Assembly: GCA_023301665.1 (NCBI GenBank)
Contig: JALZUL010000008.1
Coordinates: 1 to 11,787 of the forward strand
Reading direction: 5' to 3'
DNA from: Ascidiaceihabitans sp.
Lineage (GTDB): Bacteria > Pseudomonadota > Alphaproteobacteria > Rhodobacterales > Rhodobacteraceae
DNA: 11,787 bases
Shown here piece by piece: positions 1-6,550 of the stretch (positions within the stretch are counted from its first letter, which is position 1; each line of letters opens with the position of its first letter). The notes beneath the pieces were generated by a model. The model searched no databases. It had not been told where the DNA came from and saw only the letters and a list, made by a program, of their open reading frames with translations. A program made the translations under genes and the position numbers.

Positions 1-214
1 GATGGGTGTTTTGGCGGAGTGGGCGCGCCTAAGCAAATCTACCGTTGTTGTGCTTGGCAATGTACCATTTTACGAGCGTGCAGGGTTCTCTGCGCAAAGC
101 GCTGCGAAGCTGACATCACCCTACCCGCTGTCAAATACCTTGCTTGCAGGGTGCCCTGATAAAACCCCATCAGAGACGCTCATCTATCCAAAGCCTTTTG
201 GCGATCTAGATTAG
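1..214 (+). CDS. GNAT-family N-acetyltransferase, C-terminal fragment
   Basis: The 3' end of a gene whose start lies before the window; the frame begins at base 2 and ends at a TAG at 212-214. About 70 residues are visible. The stretch VVVLGNVPFYERAGF matches the end of the GNAT fold, where a beta strand (often written as LLGDPxYYxRFGF in this family) is followed by an aromatic-Gly-Phe turn that helps hold acetyl-CoA. The P-loop acetyl-CoA motif (R/Q-x-x-G-x-G/A) would lie upstream and is not seen, so substrate and exact subfamily cannot be given. The gene converges on the DUF2161 gene, with 22 bases between the two stop codons and no clear terminator between them. The family call is inferred from this short C-terminal pattern only. 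Confidence 0.6.
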   Translation, partial: MGVLAEWARLSKSTVVVLGNVPFYERAGFSAQSAAKLTSPYPLSNTLLAGCPDKTPSETLIYPKPFGDLD

Positions 215-236
215 AAATCCGCGCAACCCGCGCATC

Positions 237-914
237 TTATCCACCTAAGACCTGTCCACTTTGACCAACCGCATCGGCACCTTTGGGGGTCAAACCATAC
301 ACCCCTTTTTCGACCTTCTCAAACCAGCCGTAGTGGTCGTTGCGCATCATCGTCGTTGCACGATCAACCCCTGTGGCTTTGGCCACATCCGCGCCCTTGC
401 TCGCCCCGACCTCAAACAAATACAGCGCTATCTTCAGCGCATCTTGCCGATAAGCCGTGATCAATCCCACCCGCGTTTGCCCACCGTCATTAGGGTCACC
501 TACACGGCGCGCAAATTCGGCTAACAACTGCCCTTCGCGCTTTTTCGACTTACGCGGCGTATAGGGGACCGGATCGCAATGCACCTGCACCAATCCATCC
601 TTGAGGCGAACGGTAATCAACCCTAGCCCCAAACGGCGACATAGCTTGGTCATGTTTTTCAGTGACTTGGCAAACGGTTTCCCTTTGCCCGTCGCCACGG
701 CCATATAAACATCATCGGTCATCGACAGCCGTGACACACATTGATGCACCAAAGTCAGTGAAAACCCCAACTTCAGCTCAACAATCACCGGCGCTTCGCC
801 GCCACGTACAGCCACCACATCAGCCGATCCGACCTCGGATTTCACAACATAGCCCTGCCCTTCAAGAAAGGATTTTACAGGCTGGTATAGGTCGGTTTCG
901 CGCGGCGTATTCAT
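237..914 (-). CDS. DUF2161-type PD-(D/E)XK nuclease-fold protein
   Basis: A 225-residue protein resembling DUF2161, a family assigned to the PD-(D/E)XK phosphodiesterase fold. The putative active site is visible: Glu6 in the first helix (RETDLYQPVK), Asp32 in SADVVAV, and Glu46-x-Lys48 in VELKLGF. A lysine/arginine-rich linker (about 121-127, RKSKKRE) follows. The C-terminal part (about 147-215) looks like a winged-helix domain: it has KIALYLFEVGASKGADVAKATGV-type helices and a wing ending in GVYGLTPKG. So it may be a nuclease-like domain joined to a DNA-binding domain; no biological role is known to me. I place the start at the ATG at 914, not the TTG at 920: the only SD-like AGG (925-927) lies 8 bases from the ATG but 2 from the TTG. 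It is divergent from the MmcQ-like gene, with a 53-base gap. Confidence 0.8.
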   Translation of the reverse strand: MNTPRETDLYQPVKSFLEGQGYVVKSEVGSADVVAVRGGEAPVIVELKLGFSLTLVHQCVSRLSMTDDVYMAVATGKGKPFAKSLKNMTKLCRRLGLGLITVRLKDGLVQVHCDPVPYTPRKSKKREGQLLAEFARRVGDPNDGGQTRVGLITAYRQDALKIALYLFEVGASKGADVAKATGVDRATTMMRNDHYGWFEKVEKGVYGLTPKGADAVGQSGQVLGG

Positions 915-967
915 ATGCAAAACCTATCAGCAATTGCGCCCATAACCCAAGAGGCTAAAGTGGCCAC

Positions 968-1336
968 ATGACACGTGATGAATTCAACGCATTTTGCGCC
1001 AGCCTCCCCCAATCCACCCATGTCGTTCAATGGGGCAATTCCGATGTCTGGAAAGTCGGCGGCAAAGTCTATGCGATTTCAGGATGGAACGATGGCAAGG
1101 ATGCCTTCACCTTCAAAGTGAGCGACATGGCGTTTGAGATTTTGCCCGACATGCAAGGCGTACGCCCAGCACCCTATATGGCATCGCGCGGCTTGAAGTG
1201 GGTTCAGCATTGCGCCGAGCCAGGTCTATCCGACGCAGAGCTACGCAATCACATTGGCTATTCTTACGACATGATCGTGGCCAAGCTGTCGAAAAAGAAA
1301 CGCGTAGAATTGGGCCTCATTGCCCCAGATGCATAA
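968..1336 (+). CDS. MmcQ/YjbR family protein
   Basis: A 122-residue protein of the MmcQ/YjbR family (CyaY-like fold), at the family's usual length. Visible family features are the early strand pattern QWGNSDVWKVGGKVYAI (21-37), the FTFKVS strand (47-52), the PAPYMASRGLKWVQ segment (68-80, usually P-A-P-Y-L followed by W-V) and the closing SYDMIVAKLSKKKR helix (99-112) with a basic end. Members are often annotated as DNA-binding because of this fold and basic surface, but a defined cellular role is not established. The ATG at 968 is the first in its frame after the divergent promoter region. Its ribosome site is poor: GAGG at 951-954 is 13 bases away. The neighbouring pyrophosphatase starts about 96 bases later on the same strand. 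Confidence 0.85.
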   Translation: MTRDEFNAFCASLPQSTHVVQWGNSDVWKVGGKVYAISGWNDGKDAFTFKVSDMAFEILPDMQGVRPAPYMASRGLKWVQHCAEPGLSDAELRNHIGYSYDMIVAKLSKKKRVELGLIAPDA

Positions 1337-1432
1337 CGCCTGTGCCGCGTGAGCATAGCACAGATGGTGACAACATGAATAAGCGGGCCTATAAGGCACG
1401 AAAATTCGCAGCTTTATTCAGGAATGCACCCA

Positions 1433-2353
1433 ATGACCACGCTCGTTTTCGGCCACAAATCACCAGACACAGACAGCACCGGCAGCCCAATCATTTGGGC
1501 ATGGTACTTGAACGAAATCAAAGGCATCGCAGCCAAGCCAGTGTTGCTGGGTGAGCCAAACACCGAGGCTGCATTCGTTCTCAACCGCTGGAACCTTGAT
1601 AAGCCAGAAATCGTTTCTGAAGTTGCCGCAGACACACCTGTTGTCATCGTAGACACCAACAACCCTGCCGAACTGCCTGCTGGCATCAACGATTGCGACA
1701 TCACCGCAATCATCGACCACCACAAATTGGTTGGCGGCCTAGAAACCAAAGGCCCAATCGATATCACAGTGCGCCCTCTGGCCTGCACCGCGACCATCAT
1801 GATGGACCTGATTGGCGACGACGCCGACAAAATGCCTGACAACATCAAAGGTGCGGCACTGAGCTGTATCTTGTCCGACACATTGGAATTCCGCAGCCCA
1901 ACCACAACGGCACACGACCGCGCAGTGACCGAAAAGCTTGCAGCTGACTTGGGCGTCGACATCACGGCTTACGCTTCTGAAATGTTCGAAGCCAAATCCG
2001 ACATCTCCGCATTCTCTGATGCCGAACTGCTTCGCATGGACAGCAAAGAATTTGCCGTAGATAGCAAAAAATTCCGCGTGTCTGTTTTGGAAACAACCGC
2101 CCCGAAATTGGTTCTGGACCGCAAGGACAGCCTAATGGCGTCTATGACGGATGTTGCCGCTGAGGACGGTGTCGATCAGGTGCTTTTGTTCGTCGTTGAT
2201 ATCTTGAACGAAGAAGCCACGTTGATGGTTCCAAATGATCTTGTCAAAACCGTTGCAGAGAAAAGCTTTGGCGCAACAGTATCTGGCGACACAGTGGTAC
2301 TGCCTGGCATCATGAGCCGTAAAAAGCAGATCATTCCTAACCTAAAAGTCTAA
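1433..2353 (+). CDS. ppaC: Manganese-dependent inorganic pyrophosphatase (family II)
   Basis: Hydrolyses pyrophosphate to two phosphates in the cytoplasm, pulling biosynthetic reactions forward. The protein is a DHH-family, Mn/Co-dependent family II enzyme of 306 residues, the typical size. Metal ligands and motifs stand where expected: GHKSPDTDS (7-15, His8, Asp12, Asp14), Asp74 in VIVDTNN, DHHK (95-98), and Asp149 in SCILSDT. The C-terminal DHHA2 domain ends with SRKKQ (295-299), the substrate-binding Arg/Lys motif. An ATG three codons earlier (1424) is in frame, but the AGGA at 1420-1423 abuts it. The same AGGA sits 9 bases before the ATG at 1433, which also gives the usual M-T-T-L-V-F-G-H start. 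A strong intrinsic terminator follows. Family II enzymes are best known from Firmicutes but do occur in Proteobacteria. Confidence 0.95.
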   Translation: MTTLVFGHKSPDTDSTGSPIIWAWYLNEIKGIAAKPVLLGEPNTEAAFVLNRWNLDKPEIVSEVAADTPVVIVDTNNPAELPAGINDCDITAIIDHHKLVGGLETKGPIDITVRPLACTATIMMDLIGDDADKMPDNIKGAALSCILSDTLEFRSPTTTAHDRAVTEKLAADLGVDITAYASEMFEAKSDISAFSDAELLRMDSKEFAVDSKKFRVSVLETTAPKLVLDRKDSLMASMTDVAAEDGVDQVLLFVVDILNEEATLMVPNDLVKTVAEKSFGATVSGDTVVLPGIMSRKKQIIPNLKV

Positions 2354-2403
2354 AACGCGGGCGAACGCCCCCAAGTTTCAAGATTAAAAGCCAAAAGATA
2401 TAT

Positions 2404-2436
2404 GGGTCGCCTTGATTGGGCGGCCCTTTTTCTTTT
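2404..2436 (+). terminator. Intrinsic terminator after ppaC
   Basis: An 8-bp GC-rich stem, GGGTCGCC (2404-2411) with GGCGGCCC (2419-2426) and one T-G wobble, closes a 7-base loop. It is followed by TTTTTCTTTT. It lies 50 bases after the ppaC stop and 68 bases before the next start, so it should separate ppaC transcription from the HAD hydrolase gene. Confidence 0.9.
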
Positions 2437-2503
2437 GGGTCTTGTTCTGGGGATTAAGGCGTTTAAACACCACTCAGGTTCATTTTCTTTACGGAGCACC
2501 CCG

Positions 2504-3376
2504 ATGTCTCAGATCATCAAAGCCCTTAGCGAAATCTCTGACCGCTACGAGGCGTTGTTCGTCGACCTTTGGGGCTGCGTGCACAATGGCGTTCATGCGC
2601 TGCCCGAAGCCGTGAAAGCGCTACAAGATTACCGCGCCCGCGGCGGCAAAGTGATCTTGGTCACCAACTCACCACGCCCGCGTTCTGGCGTTTTGGTTCA
2701 GCTCGATACATTTGGCGTTCCCGAAGATGCATGGGACGATATCGCAACCTCCGGCGACAGCGCCCGCTCTGCAATGTTTCGCGGCGTGGTTGGTTCAAAG
2801 GTTTGGTTCATTGGCCAACCCCACGAGCAAATCTTTTTCGACCCGATTGATGTTGTTGGTGACCCTTTAGAGATTACGCAGGTTCCCTTGGATCAAGCCG
2901 AAGGCATCGTGTGCATGGGCCCAACCGATCCGATGGCAGACCCAGACGCCTATCGCCCACAATTCTTGATGGCCAAGCAAATGGGCCTAAAGCTGCTTTG
3001 TGCCAACCCTGATATCGTTGTCGATCGCGGCGACGTTCGTGAATGGTGCGCTGGGGCGTTGGCAAAACTTTACACCGAAATGGGCGGCGAAAGCCTTTAT
3101 TTCGGCAAACCACATCCTGCGATCTATGATTTGGCACGCCGTCGTCTCAGCGCATTGGACGTCGATATACCAGATTCCGCGATCTTGGCCATCGGGGATG
3201 GCGTCATCACTGATATCCAAGGGGCAATGGGTGAAGACATCGATTCCCTTTTCATCTCAGGTGGATTGGCAGCGGCTGAAACAAACACCGTCACACAACC
3301 TGACCCTGACAAATTAGAGGCTTACCTAAAGGCCGAGCAATCCAATCCCACTTTCTCAATTGGTCACCTGCGATAA
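2504..3376 (+). CDS. HAD-superfamily class IIA hydrolase (TIGR01459-like)
   Basis: A 290-residue cytoplasmic phosphatase-like protein of HAD class IIA (NagD-like cap), close to the subfamily known mostly from alphaproteobacteria. Motif I is FVDLWGCVHNG (19-29), with nucleophile Asp21; the usual second Asp is replaced by Trp23. Motif II is VTN (53-55), motif III Lys202 in YFGKPHP, and motif IV GDGVITD (231-237), which binds Mg. Substrate is unknown; NagD-class relatives act on nucleotides or sugar phosphates. The reading frame is open back to 2402, but that stretch is the ppaC terminator and has no ribosome site. The ATG at 2504 has GGAG at 2493-2496, 7 bases upstream, and starts the conserved region directly, so I use it. 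The gene ends 84 bases before the MaoC-like gene. Confidence 0.9.
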   Translation: MSQIIKALSEISDRYEALFVDLWGCVHNGVHALPEAVKALQDYRARGGKVILVTNSPRPRSGVLVQLDTFGVPEDAWDDIATSGDSARSAMFRGVVGSKVWFIGQPHEQIFFDPIDVVGDPLEITQVPLDQAEGIVCMGPTDPMADPDAYRPQFLMAKQMGLKLLCANPDIVVDRGDVREWCAGALAKLYTEMGGESLYFGKPHPAIYDLARRRLSALDVDIPDSAILAIGDGVITDIQGAMGEDIDSLFISGGLAAAETNTVTQPDPDKLEAYLKAEQSNPTFSIGHLR

Positions 3377-3384
3377 AATAGCAC

Positions 3385-3418
3385 TTGATTTTCTGCATCC
3401 GCGAAGTAATAAAATTAC
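3385..3418 (+). promoter_or_regulatory. Possible promoter with a small inverted repeat before the MaoC-like gene
   Basis: A TTGATT (3385-3390) is followed after 16-17 bases by an AT-rich TAATAAA (3407-3413), a weak sigma70-like pair. The second box overlaps a perfect dyad GTAAT-AAA-ATTAC (3406-3418). The region is markedly more AT-rich than its surroundings and lies 43 bases before the start codon. It fits a separate promoter, perhaps with an operator, but the match is loose. Confidence 0.3.
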
Positions 3419-3460
3419 CCAAAGCCAATTTGGCGAAAAATTATATTACTGGAGCATTCC

Positions 3461-3904
3461 ATGCTAGACAATCTACCGCGTGGCACAATCTTTATCGAAG
3501 ACATCGAAATGGGGATGTCCCGTCATCTGCGTAAGGTTGTCACCGATGCTGATATCGAGAAGTTTGCAGAGGTCTCAACCGATCACAACCCTGTACACTT
3601 GGACGAAGAATACGCTCAAGACACTATGTTTGGTGGGCGCATCGCACATGGGATGCTCACCGCTGGATTAATCTCGGCGGTCATAGGTGAACAGCTCCCC
3701 GGGCACGGTACAATTTACACAGGCCAAAGCCTGAAATTCCTAGCCCCCGTACGCCCCGGCGACAGCGTGTATGCCGAAGTCAAAGTGATCGATATCGACA
3801 TCACAAAGCGGCGCGTGAAACTAGATTGCCACTGTGCAGTGAACGATAAAAAGGTTGTTGTAGGAGAGGCCACAGTATTGGCACCATCGCGAAAGCTCGA
3901 TTAA
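3461..3904 (+). CDS. MaoC-like (R)-specific enoyl-CoA hydratase
   Basis: A single hot-dog domain protein of 147 residues in the MaoC/PhaJ family, which hydrates trans-2-enoyl-CoA to (R)-3-hydroxyacyl-CoA. In related bacteria this links fatty acid breakdown to polyhydroxyalkanoate or other acyl-CoA pathways. The hydratase-2 signature is present: FAEVSTDHNPVHLDEEYA (35-52), with catalytic Asp41 and His46, then FGGRIAHGML (57-66). The later strands contain LKFLAPVRPGD (91-101), normal for the fold. The ATG at 3461 has GGAG at 3451-3454, 6 bases upstream. The gene stands alone between two gaps, with no phaC or phaR visible nearby, so a PHA role is inference only. Relatives are sometimes annotated as dehydratases or as 3-hydroxyacyl-ACP dehydratase-like proteins. 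Confidence 0.88.
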   Translation: MLDNLPRGTIFIEDIEMGMSRHLRKVVTDADIEKFAEVSTDHNPVHLDEEYAQDTMFGGRIAHGMLTAGLISAVIGEQLPGHGTIYTGQSLKFLAPVRPGDSVYAEVKVIDIDITKRRVKLDCHCAVNDKKVVVGEATVLAPSRKLD

Positions 3905-3994
3905 CTTCGCCCGCGCGTTTTCATGGCCTTACTTAAAACCCTGCTTCCTCAGAAAAGGCTTCTCTGAACACCGCTGTCTCTGTTCTATACGCTT

Positions 3995-4023
3995 TTGACC
4001 TACGCCTCATGGCCCTGCGTTAT
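3995..4023 (+). promoter_or_regulatory. Candidate sigma70-type promoter of the ribF operon
   Basis: TTGACC (3995-4000) is a good -35 element. After a 17-base spacer comes CGTTAT (4018-4023), a poor -10. It lies 80 bases before the ribF start, in a 198-base gap with no gene. Alphaproteobacterial promoters often keep the -35 better than the -10, which favours the call only slightly. Confidence 0.35.
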
Positions 4024-4102
4024 CAAACTAATGCCGCAAAAGGGCACACTTGGCCCCACCATCCATCTTGCACCGCCGCCTCAGCACAGCTAGGCACATG
4101 AT

Positions 4103-5035
4103 ATGCGGATTATTCGAGATTATAAATTCATAGACGATCAAGATCGCGGCGCGACCGTTGCGATTGGCAATTTTGATGGCGTCCACATTGGTCATCAATC
4201 GGTGATCGATCTGGCCCGTACAGCCTGCCCCGATGCGCCCCTTGGCGTGCTGACCTTTGAGCCACACCCACGCGCTTTTTTCGCACCAGATGCCCCTAAT
4301 TTCCGCTTGATGAGCTCAGAAGCCCGTTCAAGCCGCCTTGAGAAACTTGGGATCAAGCGCCTCTATGAGTTGAACTTTAACGCGGCCCTCGCCTCTCTCA
4401 GCCCACGCGACTTTGCCCAAAACGTCATCGCAGATGGCCTTGGCTTGGCGCATGTCGTGGTTGGTGCCGATTTCTGCTTTGGCAAAGGGCGCGCAGGCAA
4501 GACCAGCGACCTAATCGCCTTTGGCAAAGAAATGGGGTTCGGCGTGACGATCGCCCCCCTTTTAGCCGAAGATGATAGCACTGTTTCTTCCACCGCTATT
4601 CGCAAAGCCCTTACAGACGCAAAGCCTGACCTCGCCGCAAAAATGCTAGGCCATTGGCACCGGATCGAGGGCCCCGTCATTGGCGGCGAACAGCGTGGGC
4701 GCGAATTGGGTTATCCAACCGCAAATATGTCAGTCGACGGCCTGCATCTGCCAGCCTTAGGCGTCTACGCGGTTATGTTTGACGTTCTCGATGGCCCACA
4801 CAAAGGCTGCTATCACGGCGCGGCCTCGCTTGGCGTGCGTCCGATGTTTGGCGAAAACAAACCCAACATCGAAACCTTTGTCTTTGATTTCTCAGGTGAC
4901 CTTTATGGCGCGCAGGTTTCTGTTGGCTTGGTTTCCTACCTTCGCGGTGAGGAAAACTTTGAAAGCCTTGATGCCCTTATCACCCAAATGGATGCAGATT
5001 GCCTCACAGCCCGCGAGATACTGAAAAGCCTATGA
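4103..5035 (+). CDS. ribF: Bifunctional riboflavin kinase / FAD synthetase
   Basis: Makes FMN from riboflavin and ATP, then FAD from FMN and ATP, in the cytoplasm. The 310-residue length is typical. The N-terminal nucleotidyltransferase (FAD synthetase) domain shows AIGNFDGVHIGH (20-31), FEPHP (52-56), FCFGKGRAG (124-132) and the ISSTxIR-like VSSTAIR (161-167). The C-terminal flavokinase domain shows GRELGYPTANM (199-209), where the PTAN binds the Mg-ATP phosphates, GVYAV (220-224), and IETFVFDF (256-263) with the catalytic Glu257. The ATG at 4103 has AGG at 4092-4094, 8 bases upstream. The stop codon overlaps the next start as ATGA (5032-5035), so ribF is the first gene of a coupled operon with ycgN and a threonine aldolase gene. 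Confidence 0.96.
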   Translation: MRIIRDYKFIDDQDRGATVAIGNFDGVHIGHQSVIDLARTACPDAPLGVLTFEPHPRAFFAPDAPNFRLMSSEARSSRLEKLGIKRLYELNFNAALASLSPRDFAQNVIADGLGLAHVVVGADFCFGKGRAGKTSDLIAFGKEMGFGVTIAPLLAEDDSTVSSTAIRKALTDAKPDLAAKMLGHWHRIEGPVIGGEQRGRELGYPTANMSVDGLHLPALGVYAVMFDVLDGPHKGCYHGAASLGVRPMFGENKPNIETFVFDFSGDLYGAQVSVGLVSYLRGEENFESLDALITQMDADCLTAREILKSL

Positions 5036-5484
5036 CCAAACTGGCCCCCAAATTCTGGGAACGTAAACCCCTTGCGAAAATGAACGAGGCCGAGTGGGAA
5101 GCCCTATGTGATGGGTGCGGCAAATGCTGCCTGAACAAACTCGAAGACGAAGAAAGCGGTGAGGTCGCCCTCACCAACATCGCCTGCCGCCTGCTCGATG
5201 ATGCCACCTGTAAATGTGTGCATTACGAAATCCGCCATCAGTTTGTGCCCGATTGCATCGTGCTAAAGCCCAGCAATCTCGACACCCACGCCTACTGGAT
5301 GCCTCAAACCTGCGCATATCGTTTGCTTTGGGAGGGAAAACCGCTCCCTGAATGGCACCCGTTGGTGACAGGGGATCCACAATCACCGCATAAAGCTGGC
5401 GTAAGTGTTCAGGGTCAAACCCTGTCTGAATTCAGCATTCCCGAAGAAGACTGGGAAGACCACATAATCGAGGAACCCATCTGA
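5032..5484 (+). CDS. YcgN/UPF0260 family cysteine-cluster protein
   Basis: A 150-residue protein of the YcgN (UPF0260) family, function unknown. Nine cysteines are arranged as in the family: CDGCGKCC (26-33), then Cys52, Cys60, Cys62, Cys75 and Cys94. The first group resembles the zinc- or iron-sulfur-binding CxxCxxCC pattern of the YkgJ cluster class, so a metal centre is likely. Family motifs such as YWMPQTCAYRLLWEGKPLPEWHPLVTGD (88-115 region) are well kept. The frame is open further upstream (4999), but the ATG at 5032 overlaps the ribF stop as ATGA and begins the conserved M-x-x-x-x-x-FWE, so it is the probable start. Its stop overlaps the threonine aldolase start as TGATG, indicating translational coupling on both sides. 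Confidence 0.92.
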   Translation: MTKLAPKFWERKPLAKMNEAEWEALCDGCGKCCLNKLEDEESGEVALTNIACRLLDDATCKCVHYEIRHQFVPDCIVLKPSNLDTHAYWMPQTCAYRLLWEGKPLPEWHPLVTGDPQSPHKAGVSVQGQTLSEFSIPEEDWEDHIIEEPI

Positions 5485-6521
5485 TGTTTTTTGCCTCTGA
5501 CAACGCCGGCCCCGCTTTACCCCAAGTGATGCAACGTGTGACCGAGGCAAACAGCGGGTATCAAATGCCATATGGCAATGACACCCTGATGGATGAAGTC
5601 CGCCAAAGCCTGCGCGATCTTTTTGAAGCCCCAGAGGCCGTCGTATATCTGGTCGCCACAGGCACCGCAGCCAACGCGTTGGCACTGTCGTGTTACACAA
5701 ACCCGTGGGACACCGTCTTTTGCTCGCCCGTGGCGCACATCAACGAAGATGAATGTAACGCACCTGAATTTTACGCCGGTGGGGCCAAGCTTACCCTCGT
5801 GCCTGGGTCTGACCGCATGACACCGGCGGCTTTGCGCAAAAGCATCCAAGGTGAACAAACACGCGGCGTCCATGGCCCGCAACGCGGCCCTGTATCGATC
5901 ACCCAAGTCACCGAACTGGGCGGCGTCTATGCACTGGATGAGCTAAAAGCACTGAGCGCCGTCGCCCATGAATTCGATCTCGCGGTGCACATGGATGGCG
6001 CACGTTTCGCCAATGCGCTTGTATCACTTGATTGCACTCCTGCGGAAATGACATGGAAATCTGGCATCGATGTCGTCAGCTTTGGCGGCACCAAAAACGG
6101 CTGCATGGGCGTCGAAGCCGTGATCTTTTTTGACACCACGAAAGCTTGGGAATTTGAACTGCGCCGCAAACGCGGAGCGCATCTGTTTTCCAAACACCGG
6201 TTCTTGTCGGCGCAAATGGCTGGGTACTTAAGCGATGGTGCATGGTATGATGCCGCGCGTGCCGCCAATGCAAACTGTGCCAAACTGCATAGCGGCCTCA
6301 AAGCCAATGGTGCGATCATCCTGCATCCGGTCGACGCAAACATCATCTTTGCGACCCTACCCCGCAAGACGCACCAGCGCCTTCAGGACGGCGGCGCGGT
6401 TTATTACGTGATGGACGGCGACGTCAGCACCGGCGATCCAGACGAAGACCTGACAGCACGGTTTGTCTGCGATTGGTCCCTCAGCAACGATCAAATCGAT
6501 CTGTTCTTAGCGCTATTCTAA
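5484..6521 (+). CDS. ltaE: Low-specificity L-threonine aldolase
   Basis: A PLP enzyme of fold type I (beta-eliminating lyase/threonine aldolase family) that cleaves L-threonine or L-allo-threonine to glycine and acetaldehyde. It has 345 residues, normal length. Visible features are the start FASDNAGP (3-10), GTAANALAL (60-68, PLP phosphate binding), His85 in SPVAHINEDE (likely the ring-stacking residue), HMDGARFANA (169-178, Asp171 and Arg174), and the Schiff-base Lys204 in SFGGTKNGCMG (199-209). The SFGGTKNG form is the one seen in Pseudomonas-type enzymes, unlike the E. coli form. It is the last gene of the ribF-ycgN-aldolase unit, starting one base inside the ycgN stop, and ends 29 bases from the convergent hydrolase gene with no clear terminator. 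The symbol is by family; stereospecificity cannot be read from sequence. Confidence 0.93.
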   Translation: MFFASDNAGPALPQVMQRVTEANSGYQMPYGNDTLMDEVRQSLRDLFEAPEAVVYLVATGTAANALALSCYTNPWDTVFCSPVAHINEDECNAPEFYAGGAKLTLVPGSDRMTPAALRKSIQGEQTRGVHGPQRGPVSITQVTELGGVYALDELKALSAVAHEFDLAVHMDGARFANALVSLDCTPAEMTWKSGIDVVSFGGTKNGCMGVEAVIFFDTTKAWEFELRRKRGAHLFSKHRFLSAQMAGYLSDGAWYDAARAANANCAKLHSGLKANGAIILHPVDANIIFATLPRKTHQRLQDGGAVYYVMDGDVSTGDPDEDLTARFVCDWSLSNDQIDLFLALF

Positions 6522-6550
6522 AAAGTGACGCAATCAAAGAAACCAATGAC

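Noticed and set aside
1376..1554. ATG-started frame running from the ppaC leader into ppaC (MNKRAYKARKFAALF...)
   Set aside because: Two thirds of it is an out-of-frame reading of ppaC, rich in Arg/His/Gln as shadows usually are, and the ppaC ribosome site lies inside it.
1414..1965. 183-codon open frame on the minus strand opposite ppaC
   Set aside because: It lies wholly antisense to a gene with complete catalytic motifs and resembles no family; it is a codon-bias shadow.
2402..2503. In-frame N-terminal extension of the HAD hydrolase that looks like a membrane anchor (LDWAALFLLGLVLGIKAF)
   Set aside because: It is the translated ppaC terminator hairpin and T tract, has no ribosome site, and the ATG at 2504 has a well-placed GGAG.
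3905..4102. 198-base gap checked for a small gene, RNA or FMN riboswitch before ribF
   Set aside because: No frame with coding character and no recognisable RFN-type conserved elements; only a weak promoter candidate was kept.
5517..6367. Two long minus-strand frames opposite the threonine aldolase gene
   Set aside because: Both are antisense to a fully conserved PLP enzyme and have no family features.
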